DNA from: Nitratireductor mangrovi
Lineage (GTDB): Bacteria; Pseudomonadota; Alphaproteobacteria; Rhizobiales; Rhizobiaceae
DNA length: 64,000 nt
Direction: 5' to 3'
Assembly (NCBI RefSeq): GCF_007922615.2
Contig: NZ_CP042301.2
Span: forward strand, 3,456,001 to 3,520,000
Part shown: positions 42,712-52,377 of the stretch, piece by piece
How the letters are laid out: each line of letters opens with the position of its first letter
How positions within the stretch are numbered: the stretch's first letter is position 1
Translations under genes and position numbers: made by a program
Notes under the pieces: model-generated
Databases searched by the model: none
What the model was told of the DNA's origin: nothing
What the model saw: only the letters and a program-made list of their open reading frames with translations

Positions 42712-43167
42712 CTAACCCTCCTTGATGACCATTCCCAGCGGGGCGGCGTTCGCGCCCACCCAGCCGAGCTTTTCCGGTGAAACCGAGCGCGCCCTTGCGT
42801 CCGGCTCGTCGCACGGTACCCGCGCGCCTTCGAAGAAGGCCTCGAAACCGCGCGGCGAGAAGCCGGTCACGAAGCGTACCGGTGCATCGCCCGGGTTGTC
42901 GAAGCTGTGCAACACTCCGGCAGCAATGGTCGCGCCCTCGCCGGCTTCCAGCCGACGCTTGCCGTCCTCGAGCACGAGGTCGAGCGTGCCGTCACAAATG
43001 TAGAAGAACTCGGAGAAGCCAGGGTGATGGTGCATCGGAGGACCTGGGGTCCCGGGGTCGGTGACGACTTCGAGCATGGCGAAATCGCCGATGGTCGGCA
43101 ATGGCGTGACGCGGTGGCCGAGCACGTAACCCGGTGAAAACTGTTCCTTCATCGTCGCAATTTTCAT
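42712..43167 (-). CDS. Cupin-domain protein
   Basis: A 151-residue single-domain cupin. Start ATG 43167 has GGAGG upstream; the longer in-frame ORF to 43389 is not supported. The first cupin motif is PMHHHPGFSEFFYICDGTLD (metal-binding His/His/Glu) and the second VLHSFDNPGDAPVRFVTGFS. The C-terminus (from PRGFEAFFEGA) is typical of quercetinase-like small cupins. It is divergent from the TetR gene and followed directly by the membrane protein. Confidence 0.85.
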   Translation of the reverse strand: MKIATMKEQFSPGYVLGHRVTPLPTIGDFAMLEVVTDPGTPGPPMHHHPGFSEFFYICDGTLDLVLEDGKRRLEAGEGATIAAGVLHSFDNPGDAPVRFVTGFSPRGFEAFFEGARVPCDEPDARARSVSPEKLGWVGANAAPLGMVIKEG

Positions 43168-43209
43168 TGTCGCCTCCACCCATTGATGATACTGCATCCT
43201 GTAATGAGA

Positions 43210-43246
43210 TTTTGTCTTATAAAGCGACGAAGTGTCAATGACAAAA
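43210..43246. promoter_or_regulatory. Candidate TetR operator at cupin/tetR divergent promoter
   Basis: The arms TTTTGTC (43210-43216) and GACAAAA (43240-43246) form a perfect inverted repeat spanning the TetR start codon, and TGTCAATGACA (43233-43243) is a smaller palindrome inside it. TATAAA at 43218 lies between the arms. Could be the TetR autoregulatory site; pattern only. Confidence 0.4.
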
Positions 43247-43858
43247 ACACGCCGCAACGATTTCACCCGCCACAACCAGCGCCTCCGCACGCGACGGGCG
43301 CTGCTCGCGGCCGCACGCGAACTGATGAAGGAGCACGCCGAACCGACAATGGAGGAGGTCGCCGATCGGGCTCTGGTCTCGCGCGCCACGGCCTACCGAT
43401 ATTACCCGAACATCCAGACCATGCTGATGGAGGCCGGCTTCGACGCCGAAGTTCCGGCGCCGGCCGACTATTTTGCCGACCAGCAGGACCGTTCAGGAAC
43501 CGATCGCCTGAAAAGCGTGCCCGACCTGCTGATCTCCGTGATGATCAAGGACGAGGCCAATTTTCGCCGCTTCCTCGCCGCCACCTTGCTCGACAGTGCC
43601 GGAAAACTCTCGTCGGGCGATCGTGAGGCCTTCCGGCGCGGCGGGCGGCGCATGGGGCTGCTGGAAAAGGCGCTTGAGAGTTCAGGCATCCCCGACGATC
43701 AGCGCGCCCGTATTGTCGAGATGGCTGCGCTCGTCGTCGGACCCGAGATGTTCGTCTCCGCCGTCGACAGTTGCCACATGAAGCGAGAGGCCGTGCTGCC
43801 GGCCATACACTGGCTCATCGAGGCGATCGTGGAAAAGGCGTCGCGCGAACCAGGCTAA
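43238..43858 (+). CDS. TetR family transcriptional regulator
   Basis: One-component repressor of 206 residues from ATG 43238 (GTG 43232 is possible). The N-terminal helix-turn-helix is RALLAAARELMKEHAEPTME followed by VADRALVSRATAYRYYPNIQ, standard for the family. The C-terminal ligand-binding half is divergent. It is divergent from the cupin-membrane-protein pair with a 70-bp gap, so it most likely controls them. Ligand unknown. Confidence 0.88.
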   Translation: MTKTRRNDFTRHNQRLRTRRALLAAARELMKEHAEPTMEEVADRALVSRATAYRYYPNIQTMLMEAGFDAEVPAPADYFADQQDRSGTDRLKSVPDLLISVMIKDEANFRRFLAATLLDSAGKLSSGDREAFRRGGRRMGLLEKALESSGIPDDQRARIVEMAALVVGPEMFVSAVDSCHMKREAVLPAIHWLIEAIVEKASREPG

Positions 43859-43886
43859 TCGGACCGGAGACTGCCGCGAGCGCCGG

Positions 43887-44159
43887 TCAGTGCAGCATGA
43901 TCTCGCCGTCTACCCTCTTCCACTCGTTGGGCGCGATCAGCTTGTTATGGGTGTAGGCGATCGAATGCAGCGGCCCGTCGAGCTTGTCGATCCAGAATTC
44001 AACGAATTTCATCAGCACCGGGAAGCGCGGCGCCAGATCGTAATCCTGCCAGACATAGGTCTGCAGAAGGTGCGGATGGTCGGGCATGTGATAGAGGATG
44101 CGGGCGGTCGTGAGACCGTAGCCCTCGAGCATCCGTTCCAGTTCAGAGGTCCGTTTCAT
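43887..44159 (-). CDS. usg: Usg family protein
   Basis: Conserved alphaproteobacterial protein of unknown function, 90 residues, start ATG 44159 with GGAG seven bases upstream. The middle section ILYHMPDHPHLLQTYVWQDY followed by DLAPRFPVLMKFVEFWIDKL is diagnostic of Usg. The name comes from a gene next to trp genes in other bacteria; the older label phosphoribosylanthranilate isomerase is not justified by the sequence. It is convergent with the TetR gene. Confidence 0.88.
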   Translation of the reverse strand: MKRTSELERMLEGYGLTTARILYHMPDHPHLLQTYVWQDYDLAPRFPVLMKFVEFWIDKLDGPLHSIAYTHNKLIAPNEWKRVDGEIMLH

Positions 44160-44398
44160 GTGCTCACTCCGCACGCTGGGGTCTCCTCCTCGCGCCTGAT
44201 GGTGCGCCGCATTCCTTAACCATCCCTTGCGATGGGATTTGAATCAAGATTTTTCTCTTGAAAAACATTGCCTTAGCAGCCGGAAGACAGGAGTGCTGAC
44301 AGGCCGCAACGTGATGTCGAGGCCGCCGCTGCTTCTGCCCTTAAGGCTTCCCTAACGTCCGCCGCCTAGATTTCGCCCATCCTTCCCGGGAGCGCGTC

Positions 44399-45388
44399 AT
44401 GGACTGGCTGGCTTCGATCATTGTCGCCGTGTTCGGAGATTTCACGCTCCGGCTGATGCCACTTTATGTCGGCGCCACGCTTCTGATCGCGGTTGTGATC
44501 TATGGCTGGCGGTACGGCTGGCGCCAATGGAGAAGCTTTTTCCGCTGGCTGACGCCGAAGGACATCTATCTGCACCCTTCCCACATCGTCGACCTGAAGC
44601 TCTTCGTAGTCGGGCGCCTGCTATCGGTTGCCGGCGTGATCAACCTCGTCGTGGTGCGCACCGCATCGGCGGCCTTCGCAATGGCCTTGCTCGCCGCGTC
44701 GTTCGGCACCGAGCCCGGCACCGGCAGCTGGAGTTGGGGGCAGATCGCGCTGGCGACGCTGCTCTTTGCCGTCGTTTCGGATTTCTGCACCTACTGGGTG
44801 CACCGCATTCATCACGAATATCCCGTGCTGTGGCCGTTCCATTCCGTCCATCACAGCGCCGAGGTGCTCACCCCGGTGACGGTCTACCGGAAGCACCCTG
44901 TCTATGATCTCCTGTCGGATGCCGTGAGCTCGCTCGCCATCGGCTTCCTGGCCGGCGCGCTGCTTTTCGCCATCTCGCCCAACATCGACATCATCTCGAT
45001 CGGCGGCGCCAATGTCGTGTTCGTGGTGTTCAACGCTGTCGGCGCCAATTTCCGCCACAGCCACATCTGGATCAGCTACGGCCCGGTGCTCGAACACGTC
45101 TTGATCTCTCCGGCCCAGCACCAGATCCACCACAGCCGCGCGGTGGTCCATCACGACCGCAACTATGGTGAAATCTTCGCCATCTGGGACTGGATGTTCG
45201 GAACGCTCTATGTGCCCGCTCATGAGGAGAAGCTCGAATTCGGCCTCGCCGAACGCGACGGAACGCCGATCGACCAGCCGCATCCCTCGCTTGCCCGCGC
45301 CCTGATCGGTCCGGTCGAGGAAAGCTGGCGTCAGTTCCGGAACCGCCTCGCAGAGCCGCGACCGGTTGCCGACCCGCCAGCCGAATGA
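44399..45388 (+). CDS. Sterol-desaturase/fatty-acid-hydroxylase superfamily protein
   Basis: Integral-membrane di-iron oxygenase, 329 residues. Four to five hydrophobic helices carry the histidine boxes of the superfamily: HRIHHEYP (about 139), HSVHHSAEVLTPVT (about 150), HSHIWI, and HQIHHSRAVVHHDRNYGEIF (about 242-261). The substrate is unknown; related enzymes hydroxylate or desaturate membrane lipids, carotenoids or hopanoids. It overlaps the acyltransferase by four bases (ATGA), so they are coupled. The 239-bp upstream gap to usg (44160-44398) contains AT-rich sequence but no convincing signal. Confidence 0.88.
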   Translation: MDWLASIIVAVFGDFTLRLMPLYVGATLLIAVVIYGWRYGWRQWRSFFRWLTPKDIYLHPSHIVDLKLFVVGRLLSVAGVINLVVVRTASAAFAMALLAASFGTEPGTGSWSWGQIALATLLFAVVSDFCTYWVHRIHHEYPVLWPFHSVHHSAEVLTPVTVYRKHPVYDLLSDAVSSLAIGFLAGALLFAISPNIDIISIGGANVVFVVFNAVGANFRHSHIWISYGPVLEHVLISPAQHQIHHSRAVVHHDRNYGEIFAIWDWMFGTLYVPAHEEKLEFGLAERDGTPIDQPHPSLARALIGPVEESWRQFRNRLAEPRPVADPPAE

Positions 45389-46521
45389 TGAATCGCACCT
45401 TTTCCACCTATCTCGACGCCGTCCGCTTTGTAGCCGCCCTGACTGTGCTGTTTTCGCATTTCGCCTATGAGCGCATCAGCGGCGGCGCGCATTTGTGGGT
45501 GCGCGAACTCAACCTCGGCAGCGACGCCGTCGTGATCTTCTTCGTCCTGTCGGGACTGGTGATCGCCTACACCGCCGAGGAAAAGGACGCCGACGCCGGG
45601 CGCTATCTCTTCAACCGCGCCACCCGCATCTATTCGGTCGCCCTGCCGGCGCTGCTCTTGACCTTTGCGCTCGACCGGCTCGGTGCATCGATCAACCCCG
45701 CCGCCTATGATGGCTGGTGGTATGCCGAGGCGCCGCTCGCGACCCTTCTCTGGCACGGGCTCACCTTTTCCAGCGAATGGCACATTCCCGGTACGCGGCT
45801 CGGCACCAACGGTCCCTACTGGTCGCTCAGCTACGAAGTCGCCTATTATCTGATCTTCGCCGCTGCCCTGTTCCTCTCCGGCGCGAAGCGCATTCTGGTG
45901 CTGGCCGCGCTCGCCGTGATCGCCGGGCTCAAGGTGCTGCTGCTCCTGCCGGTCTGGTACCTCGGTGTTGCGACCTGGCAGATGATCCGGCGAGGGCGCA
46001 TGCCGACCTCCGCAAGGGCATGCGCCATGATGCTAATTTTGCCGCCGGTCATTTACGCAGCCTGCCTGTGGGCGGGCGTGCCGGCGATGCTGTTTCAGGC
46101 CAGTGCGGCGCTCGCGGGCGTTGACCCCGACGTGCTGCGAAAGGTGCTGGGTTTTTCCGATGAATGTGTCTGGAACTTCGTTCTCGGCGTCCTCGTCGCC
46201 GTCCACCTCGCCGGCGCCGCCGGGCTTTCCCGCCGACGGCTGCCACGAGACGACGTCAAAGTGCCGGTGGCGAGCATACGCTGGCTCGCTGGCGCCAGCT
46301 TTTCGATCTACCTCGTCCACTACCCGCTGCTTCAGTTCCTCGACGCCGTCTTGCCGGCGGAGATGGCATCGGGCTCGCGCCAGGGGTTGATCCTCGCGGC
46401 CACCCTTGCCGCCTGCTTCGTGTTCGCCCAGGCCTTCGAGCGGCCGCTCGGCCATTTTCGGGCGCTGCTGCAGTCGTTGCCGGCACGGGTCCCGCCGCTT
46501 GCCGGCCGCCGTGCGGGCTGA
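45385..46521 (+). CDS. Acyltransferase 3 family membrane protein
   Basis: Ten-or-so-helix acyltransferase, 378 residues, of the OafA/NodX/ExoZ class that adds acetyl or succinyl groups to surface carbohydrates. The N-terminal signature is TYLDAVRFVAALTVLFSHFA (with R and catalytic-type H), followed by VVIFFVLSGLVIAYT, the mid-protein GPYWSLSYEVAYYLIF and the C-terminal SIYLVHYPLLQFL. It overlaps the hydroxylase by four bases, suggesting related action on a lipid or polysaccharide. Confidence 0.88.
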   Translation: MMNRTFSTYLDAVRFVAALTVLFSHFAYERISGGAHLWVRELNLGSDAVVIFFVLSGLVIAYTAEEKDADAGRYLFNRATRIYSVALPALLLTFALDRLGASINPAAYDGWWYAEAPLATLLWHGLTFSSEWHIPGTRLGTNGPYWSLSYEVAYYLIFAAALFLSGAKRILVLAALAVIAGLKVLLLLPVWYLGVATWQMIRRGRMPTSARACAMMLILPPVIYAACLWAGVPAMLFQASAALAGVDPDVLRKVLGFSDECVWNFVLGVLVAVHLAGAAGLSRRRLPRDDVKVPVASIRWLAGASFSIYLVHYPLLQFLDAVLPAEMASGSRQGLILAATLAACFVFAQAFERPLGHFRALLQSLPARVPPLAGRRAG

Positions 46522-46679
46522 GCCCGGGCGCCTGAGATTCCCTTCGCTGTCCGCCTTGCAAAACGGACCAATGTCTAATGTTGTGTGCGGCAGACGAATG
46601 TTAATAATGCCGCCAACTCGCCGCCGCACGGCTGCGATCTGGCAGCGAAGAGGTTGCCGATCCCGATTTGGAGGAAATG

Positions 46680-48635
<1,956 letters not shown>

Positions 48636-48702
48636 GAAGGACGATCTTCGGCCTTGAAAGAAGGACCGAAATCGCCCACCTTCGGGATGTGTTCAACGAA
48701 CT

Positions 48703-48828
48703 GAAAGGAGGTGATCCAATGTCGAGTGGTTTCGTTTTCCGTAGCGTGGTCTCGGCGGATTGCCCTTTCGGGAAGCAGCCTTCCTGATTGCGGCATGACG
48801 CGCGGCCGGTGATCCCTGGATCACCTCC
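48703..48828 (+). promoter_or_regulatory. Perfect extended SD with anti-SD mimic downstream
   Basis: GAAAGGAGGTGATCC (48703-48717) matches the complete complement of the 16S rRNA 3' tail, seven bases (from GGAGG) before an ATG. About 100 bases downstream, GGATCACCTCC (48818-48828) reproduces that tail itself and pairs with the SD over 11 bp. A second GGTGATCC (48808-48815) sits next to it and can pair with it instead (7-8 bp local hairpin). This gives mutually exclusive pairings, as in attenuators. The pairing is visible in the sequence; the function is inferred. Confidence 0.7.
48719..48787 (+). CDS. 22-residue leader-type ORF with perfect extended SD
   Basis: Too short for normal gene finding, but the initiation signal is the strongest in the window. 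The product begins MSSGFVFRSVVSADC and ends PFGKQPS, with one cysteine, two basic residues, no signal peptide and no membrane helix. It lies 83 bp after acsA on the same strand, and a terminator follows. I do not recognise the peptide. It may be a small functional protein or a leader peptide whose translation controls RNA folding downstream. Confidence 0.55.
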   Translation: MSSGFVFRSVVSADCPFGKQPS

Positions 48829-48843
48829 GACGGTCGCGCTGCG

Positions 48844-48887
48844 AACGGAAACACGGGGGCCGCCTCATCGAGGCGGCCCTTTCCGTT
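48844..48887. terminator. Bipartite hairpin between acsA region and tadG-like gene
   Basis: An inner 9-bp stem GGGCCGCCT/AGGCGGCCC (loop CATCG) is enclosed by an outer perfect 8-bp stem AACGGAAA/TTTCCGTT, with a small internal bulge. It lies between convergent transcription units and can serve both, though the T-run is short. Confidence 0.8.
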
Positions 48888-48896
48888 CCGGGAGGC

Positions 48897-50255
48897 TTAT
48901 TTGACGATCGCCAGCCGCTCGATATTGGCGGCGATCTTCTGGAAAGCGGCGTTAAGCTCGTCGCCGTCCACCGCCTCGAAATAGTGCACGACCGAGCCGC
49001 GGTCGGGCGATGCGCAGCCACGCATGACGTCCTTTGCGGCCTTTTCCTTCAGCATGAAGCCGACGGTGAATATCTCGATGCCGTCCCTCTTCATCTCGTC
49101 GCAGAGCCGCTCGGCGGCGTCGCGTGACCGCCGCGGCTGTCCGCCCTTGGTCGAGCCTCCCTGGGCCACGCCGGCGAACGCGGTGTTGAACTCGCCATCG
49201 GTCATCAGGATGGCGAACTTGCCGACCTTCTTGGGATCACCGGCGAGTGGCTGCGAGCCGGCGGGCAGAATGTCGGCCCATTTGCGCGACAGGAGATACC
49301 AGCTCCACTGGATGCCGATATGGCCGGCGGTGTGGCCGCTGGCCCTGAAATCGCGGATCGCCGACTTGAGCCGCCCGATATCCGCGGTCAGCGGCGCCAG
49401 TGCGGCCTGTGGGCAGAAGGCGAGCCGGACGTCACGGTTGATCATCGCCATGCGCGGTGAGGCGTCGCTGAACTGGTGCGAGCCCTTGCGCTCCGTGGCG
49501 CAGGCGTCGGGGCGGCTCGACCCGCCGGGCAGCAGCGCCCCGGCGCCTCTGCCGATCGCAGCAAGAAGCAGATTGGTCAGCGGCGGCGGTTCGCCGGTGG
49601 TGAACCCCGTCTCGACATGGACCGTGTGGGCGAGATCGCCGGTGTTGACGGCATCGGCGTAGGGCACGATCGCCACCCGCACGCGCGGATCGGCCGGGTT
49701 CTGCCCGGAAAGGAAAGTGTCGACCACGTTGCTGGCGGCTGTTCGCAGATCCCTGATCTTCTGGCCGCTCATCGAGCCGGTAACGTCGAGCATCATCGCG
49801 ACCTCGATCTTGCGATCCGAATAAAGCGCCGTCGACCCCACCTGAATGAGGCGTGAGGCCGAGGTCTTGAAGACCGGGAAGGCGAGGTCGATGTCGGCGC
49901 TGGCCAGCGCCGTGACGGTGCGCGCGTTTTTGTCGACGGTGACGTTGTCGAGCACGACACGGTTGGCTCGGGCGAACCCGGTCGAGCCGTTGGTCTTCAA
50001 AAACGCCGAGATCAGTTCCCTGGCCTCTTCCGGCGTGATCTTTCCGGTGGTGAGGTCGCGCGCGGTCGAGGTAACCGCCGCATCAAGCGCGTTGGTCAGG
50101 TTCGATTGCGTCAGCGTGACCTGAGCGAGATTGATGGCAAAGCCGCCGCCGGCGAGCAGCGCCGTCATGACGGCGGCGGTGGCGAGGGCGAAATTGCCCG
50201 AGCGATCGGAAACGAAGCTGCGGAAAAGGCGGGGCACCCTTGTGGTCGCCGGCAT
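48897..50255 (-). CDS. TadG-like pilus-assembly protein with VWFA domain
   Basis: Membrane-anchored protein of 452 residues. An N-terminal helix after a basic patch (FALATAAVMTALLAGGGFAIN, given here as FALATAAVMTALLAGGG) matches the TadE/TadG-type anchor, followed by a short von Willebrand factor A domain from about residue 150 (VAMMLDVTGSMSGQKIRDL, a modified DxxGS metal site). The rest includes GKFAILMTDGEFNTAFAG and a C-terminal VGFMLKEKAAKDVMRGCASP. Start ATG 50255 has AAGGGAGA upstream. No tad cluster is nearby, so the gene is an orphan. Surface assembly or adhesion is inferred. Confidence 0.8.
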   Translation of the reverse strand: MPATTRVPRLFRSFVSDRSGNFALATAAVMTALLAGGGFAINLAQVTLTQSNLTNALDAAVTSTARDLTTGKITPEEARELISAFLKTNGSTGFARANRVVLDNVTVDKNARTVTALASADIDLAFPVFKTSASRLIQVGSTALYSDRKIEVAMMLDVTGSMSGQKIRDLRTAASNVVDTFLSGQNPADPRVRVAIVPYADAVNTGDLAHTVHVETGFTTGEPPPLTNLLLAAIGRGAGALLPGGSSRPDACATERKGSHQFSDASPRMAMINRDVRLAFCPQAALAPLTADIGRLKSAIRDFRASGHTAGHIGIQWSWYLLSRKWADILPAGSQPLAGDPKKVGKFAILMTDGEFNTAFAGVAQGGSTKGGQPRRSRDAAERLCDEMKRDGIEIFTVGFMLKEKAAKDVMRGCASPDRGSVVHYFEAVDGDELNAAFQKIAANIERLAIVK

Positions 50256-50488
50256 CGATTGTCTCCCTTTGCGACGCGCCAAAACTTGTCGAAAGGGACG
50301 ATGCAGGTATCTTGCCGGACGACCGCGAAGGCGAGCCCGCCGGGAACGGGTCGTTCCAACCAGTTGATATTGTTGGGAGCGACGTTTCCGCAGGGTTAGC
50401 GACCGGTTAACGGCCTCAGCGCATGCGCGGGCGGCCGGTCATCCTCCATGCCCCGCTGCGGGAAGATGAAGCGGACGCGTGCGTGTTT

Positions 50489-50505
50489 CGTCCCGAAACG
50501 GGACG
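50489..50505 (-). terminator. Weak hairpin downstream of the nuclease gene
   Basis: CGTCCCG-AAA-CGGGACG is a perfect 7-bp stem with a 3-nt loop, 24 bp past the stop codon, without a T-run. It may end the minus-strand transcript. The remainder of 50256-50528 shows no other feature. Confidence 0.4.
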
Positions 50506-50528
50506 CGGCGAATAGCTAGTGCGAGGCG

Positions 50529-50987
50529 TCAACACCAGGATTCGCGCCGCCGCCCGCGATAGGGGCGCACCAGCGCGCGGTCGAGCAGAAGGGGCGCCAG
50601 CGCCCGGCCGTCCGACGCCGCCACATCCGCAAGCACGCGGCCGTAATATTTGCCACCGGCAATGTTGGAGAGCGATACCGACCCGTGGCCGATCAGGGCC
50701 GTGAGAGCCGCGCGCGCCCGAATCGCGGCCCGCCTTTCGGCGGCGCATTTGCCACGCAGTTCCGGCGCGTCGATCCCGCGCAGCCTGACACTGACGGCCA
50801 GCGTGTGCCCGGGCCAAAGCCGCGCCTCGGCCGCGATCGTGTCGCCGTCGATGACACGCATGACGCGCGCCTCGACCGGTCCGCGAAAAACATCCGCCGC
50901 CATGGCCCGGCCGACGAATATCTGCACAAGGCCGAGGATGGCCGCGAACGTGGCCAGTCGGCAGGTCAGGTCTGTTCGACATAACAT
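50529..50987 (-). CDS. Secreted thermonuclease-family (SNase-like) nuclease
   Basis: Predicted periplasmic or extracellular nuclease, 152 residues, start ATG 50987. An N-terminal signal (TCRLATFAAILGLVQIFVGR, cleaved near AMA) is followed by the SNase fold: VEARVMRVIDGDTIAAEARL (metal-binding Asp), VRLRGIDAPELRGKCAAERR (catalytic Arg/Glu) and GGKYYGRVLADV. The C-terminal end is shortened compared with larger homologues. The start codon lies inside a perfect 28-bp palindrome. It follows the SdhAF4-like gene by 44 bp. Confidence 0.87.
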   Translation of the reverse strand: MLCRTDLTCRLATFAAILGLVQIFVGRAMAADVFRGPVEARVMRVIDGDTIAAEARLWPGHTLAVSVRLRGIDAPELRGKCAAERRAAIRARAALTALIGHGSVSLSNIAGGKYYGRVLADVAASDGRALAPLLLDRALVRPYRGRRRESWC

Positions 50988-51011
50988 CACAGGAATATAT
51001 TCCTGTGATGT
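50984..51011. repeat. Perfect 28-bp palindrome at nuclease start
   Basis: Each 14-base arm reads ACATCACAGGAATA (and its complement), with no central spacer and no mismatch. It contains the nuclease ATG on the minus strand. AT-rich in the middle and without a T-run outside, so it does not look like a terminator. An operator or a repeat element are both possible. Confidence 0.9.
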
Positions 51012-51031
51012 CCAACAGGCAATCCCGAACG

Positions 51032-51259
51032 CTAGAAGTCGGACGCGATCCCCTTGACTTCCCAATCGCCGTACCGAGCGGGTTCGAGGCCATCGCGGCC
51101 GCCGACTTCCTTCGGCCGCCCGGCTTCCGCCTTGCGGTAGGCATCGCGCCGCGCCTGCGCCTCGGCCAGCGCACGCTCGGCATGCGGCGGCAATTTTTTG
51201 TGTCCAGTTGCGGACTTGTCGCCGCTCTGACCGGTTTCGGGGCCTTTGGATGCCGGCAT
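51032..51259 (-). CDS. DUF1674 / succinate dehydrogenase assembly factor 4-like
   Basis: Small protein of about 75 residues, from ATG 51259 with GAGGCG upstream; ATG 51307 would add 16. The C-terminus RPKEVGGRDGLEPARYGDWE followed by VKGIASDF is the DUF1674 (SDHAF4) signature: in eukaryotes and alphaproteobacteria such proteins aid flavinylation or assembly of succinate dehydrogenase. The N-terminus is charged and probably disordered. It is divergent from htpX and upstream of the nuclease. Confidence 0.88.
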   Translation of the reverse strand: MPASKGPETGQSGDKSATGHKKLPPHAERALAEAQARRDAYRKAEAGRPKEVGGRDGLEPARYGDWEVKGIASDF

Positions 51260-51357
51260 TCGCGCCTCGCTGAGGAGATTGAAGTTGGCGTGCGTCCGAC
51301 CCATCATATAAAGCGGTCGCGCCTGGAATTCGAGCCGGGCCCTGCGTGGAGAAGCCG

Positions 51358-52377
51358 ATGAACATGATTCGCACCGCGATGCTGCTCGCCGTGATGACGG
51401 CGCTTTTCATGGGCGTCGGCTATCTGATCGGCGGCTCCGGCGGCATGATGATCGCGTTCCTGATCGCGGCGGGGATGAATCTCTTCAGCTACTGGAACGC
51501 GGACAAGATGGTGCTCCGTATGCACCATGCCGTCGAAATCGACGAGCGTTCCGCGCCTGAACTGTTCGAAATCGTGCGCGGCCTTTCCCAAAATGCCGAA
51601 TTGCCGATGCCGAAGGTCTATCTGATCAAGAGCGACCAACCCAACGCCTTCGCCACCGGCCGCAATCCCGCGAATGCCGCGGTGGCCGCAACCACCGGCT
51701 TGCTTGACCGGCTTTCCTACGAGGAGGTCGCCGGCGTGATGGCGCACGAACTCGCACACGTTAAGAACCGCGACACGCTGACCATGACCATCACCGCGAC
51801 GCTCGCCGGCGCGATTTCGATGCTCGGCAATTTCGCGTTTTTCTTCGGCGGCAACCGCAACAACAACCCGCTCGGCCTGATCGGCGTGCTGGCGGCGATG
51901 ATCGTGGCACCGCTGGCCGCCATGATGGTGCAGATGGCGATCAGCCGCACCCGCGAATACTCGGCCGACCGGCTCGGCGCCGAGATTTGCGACCAGCCGC
52001 TGTGGCTTGCTTCCGCGCTCGACAAGATCGCAAGGGCCGCCGGCCGTGTCCGCAATGACGACGCCGAACGTAACCCTGCGACCGCCCATATGTTCATCAT
52101 CAACCCGCTCTCGGGCGAGCGCATGGACAGTCTCTTCTCCACCCATCCGAACACGGAAAACCGCATCGCCGCGCTCGAGGCGATGGCGGCGGAGTTCGAG
52201 GAAACGCGCAGCGTGGCGCCGACCGGGCCCGACGACGCCCCTCCGCCGGCCACGACCGGCAGCGACGGGCCGTGGGAGCGCAAGGCCGACAAGCCCGAGA
52301 GCCGGGGCGAAAAACCGGCCGCCAAGCCCAATCCGTGGGGCCGCAACCCGACCGGGCCGAAAGGCCCGTGGTCGTGA
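51358..52377 (+). CDS. htpX: Membrane zinc protease HtpX
   Basis: Inner-membrane M48 metalloprotease for quality control of damaged membrane proteins, 339 residues. ATG 51358 has GGAG upstream. Two N-terminal helices (about 4-42) precede the zinc motif [10 protein letters not shown] (HExxH at 130-134) and the third ligand in [11 protein letters not shown] (about 203). Two more helices lie between. The C-terminal 60 residues are Pro/Gly/Lys-rich and poorly conserved. It overlaps rsmB by four bases (GTGA). Confidence 0.96.
   Translation: MNMIRTAMLLAVMTALFMGVGYLIGGSGGMMIAFLIAAGMNLFSYWNADKMVLRMHHAVEIDERSAPELFEIVRGLSQNAELPMPKVYLIKSDQPNAFATGRNPANAAVAATTGLLDRLSYEEVAGVMAHELAHVKNRDTLTMTITATLAGAISMLGNFAFFFGGNRNNNPLGLIGVLAAMIVAPLAAMMVQMAISRTREYSADRLGAEICDQPLWLASALDKIARAAGRVRNDDAERNPATAHMFIINPLSGERMDSLFSTHPNTENRIAALEAMAAEFEETRSVAPTGPDDAPPPATTGSDGPWERKADKPESRGEKPAAKPNPWGRNPTGPKGPWS

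Noticed and set aside
48703..48717. Fragment of a 16S rRNA gene on the minus strand
   Set aside because: The match to the 16S tail is only 15 bases and lies exactly at SD spacing before an ATG; no neighbouring rRNA sequence is present.
51005..51361. Plus-strand frame over the palindrome and the DUF1674 gene
   Set aside because: The minus strand encodes a clear DUF1674 signature; the plus frame has no recognisable features.
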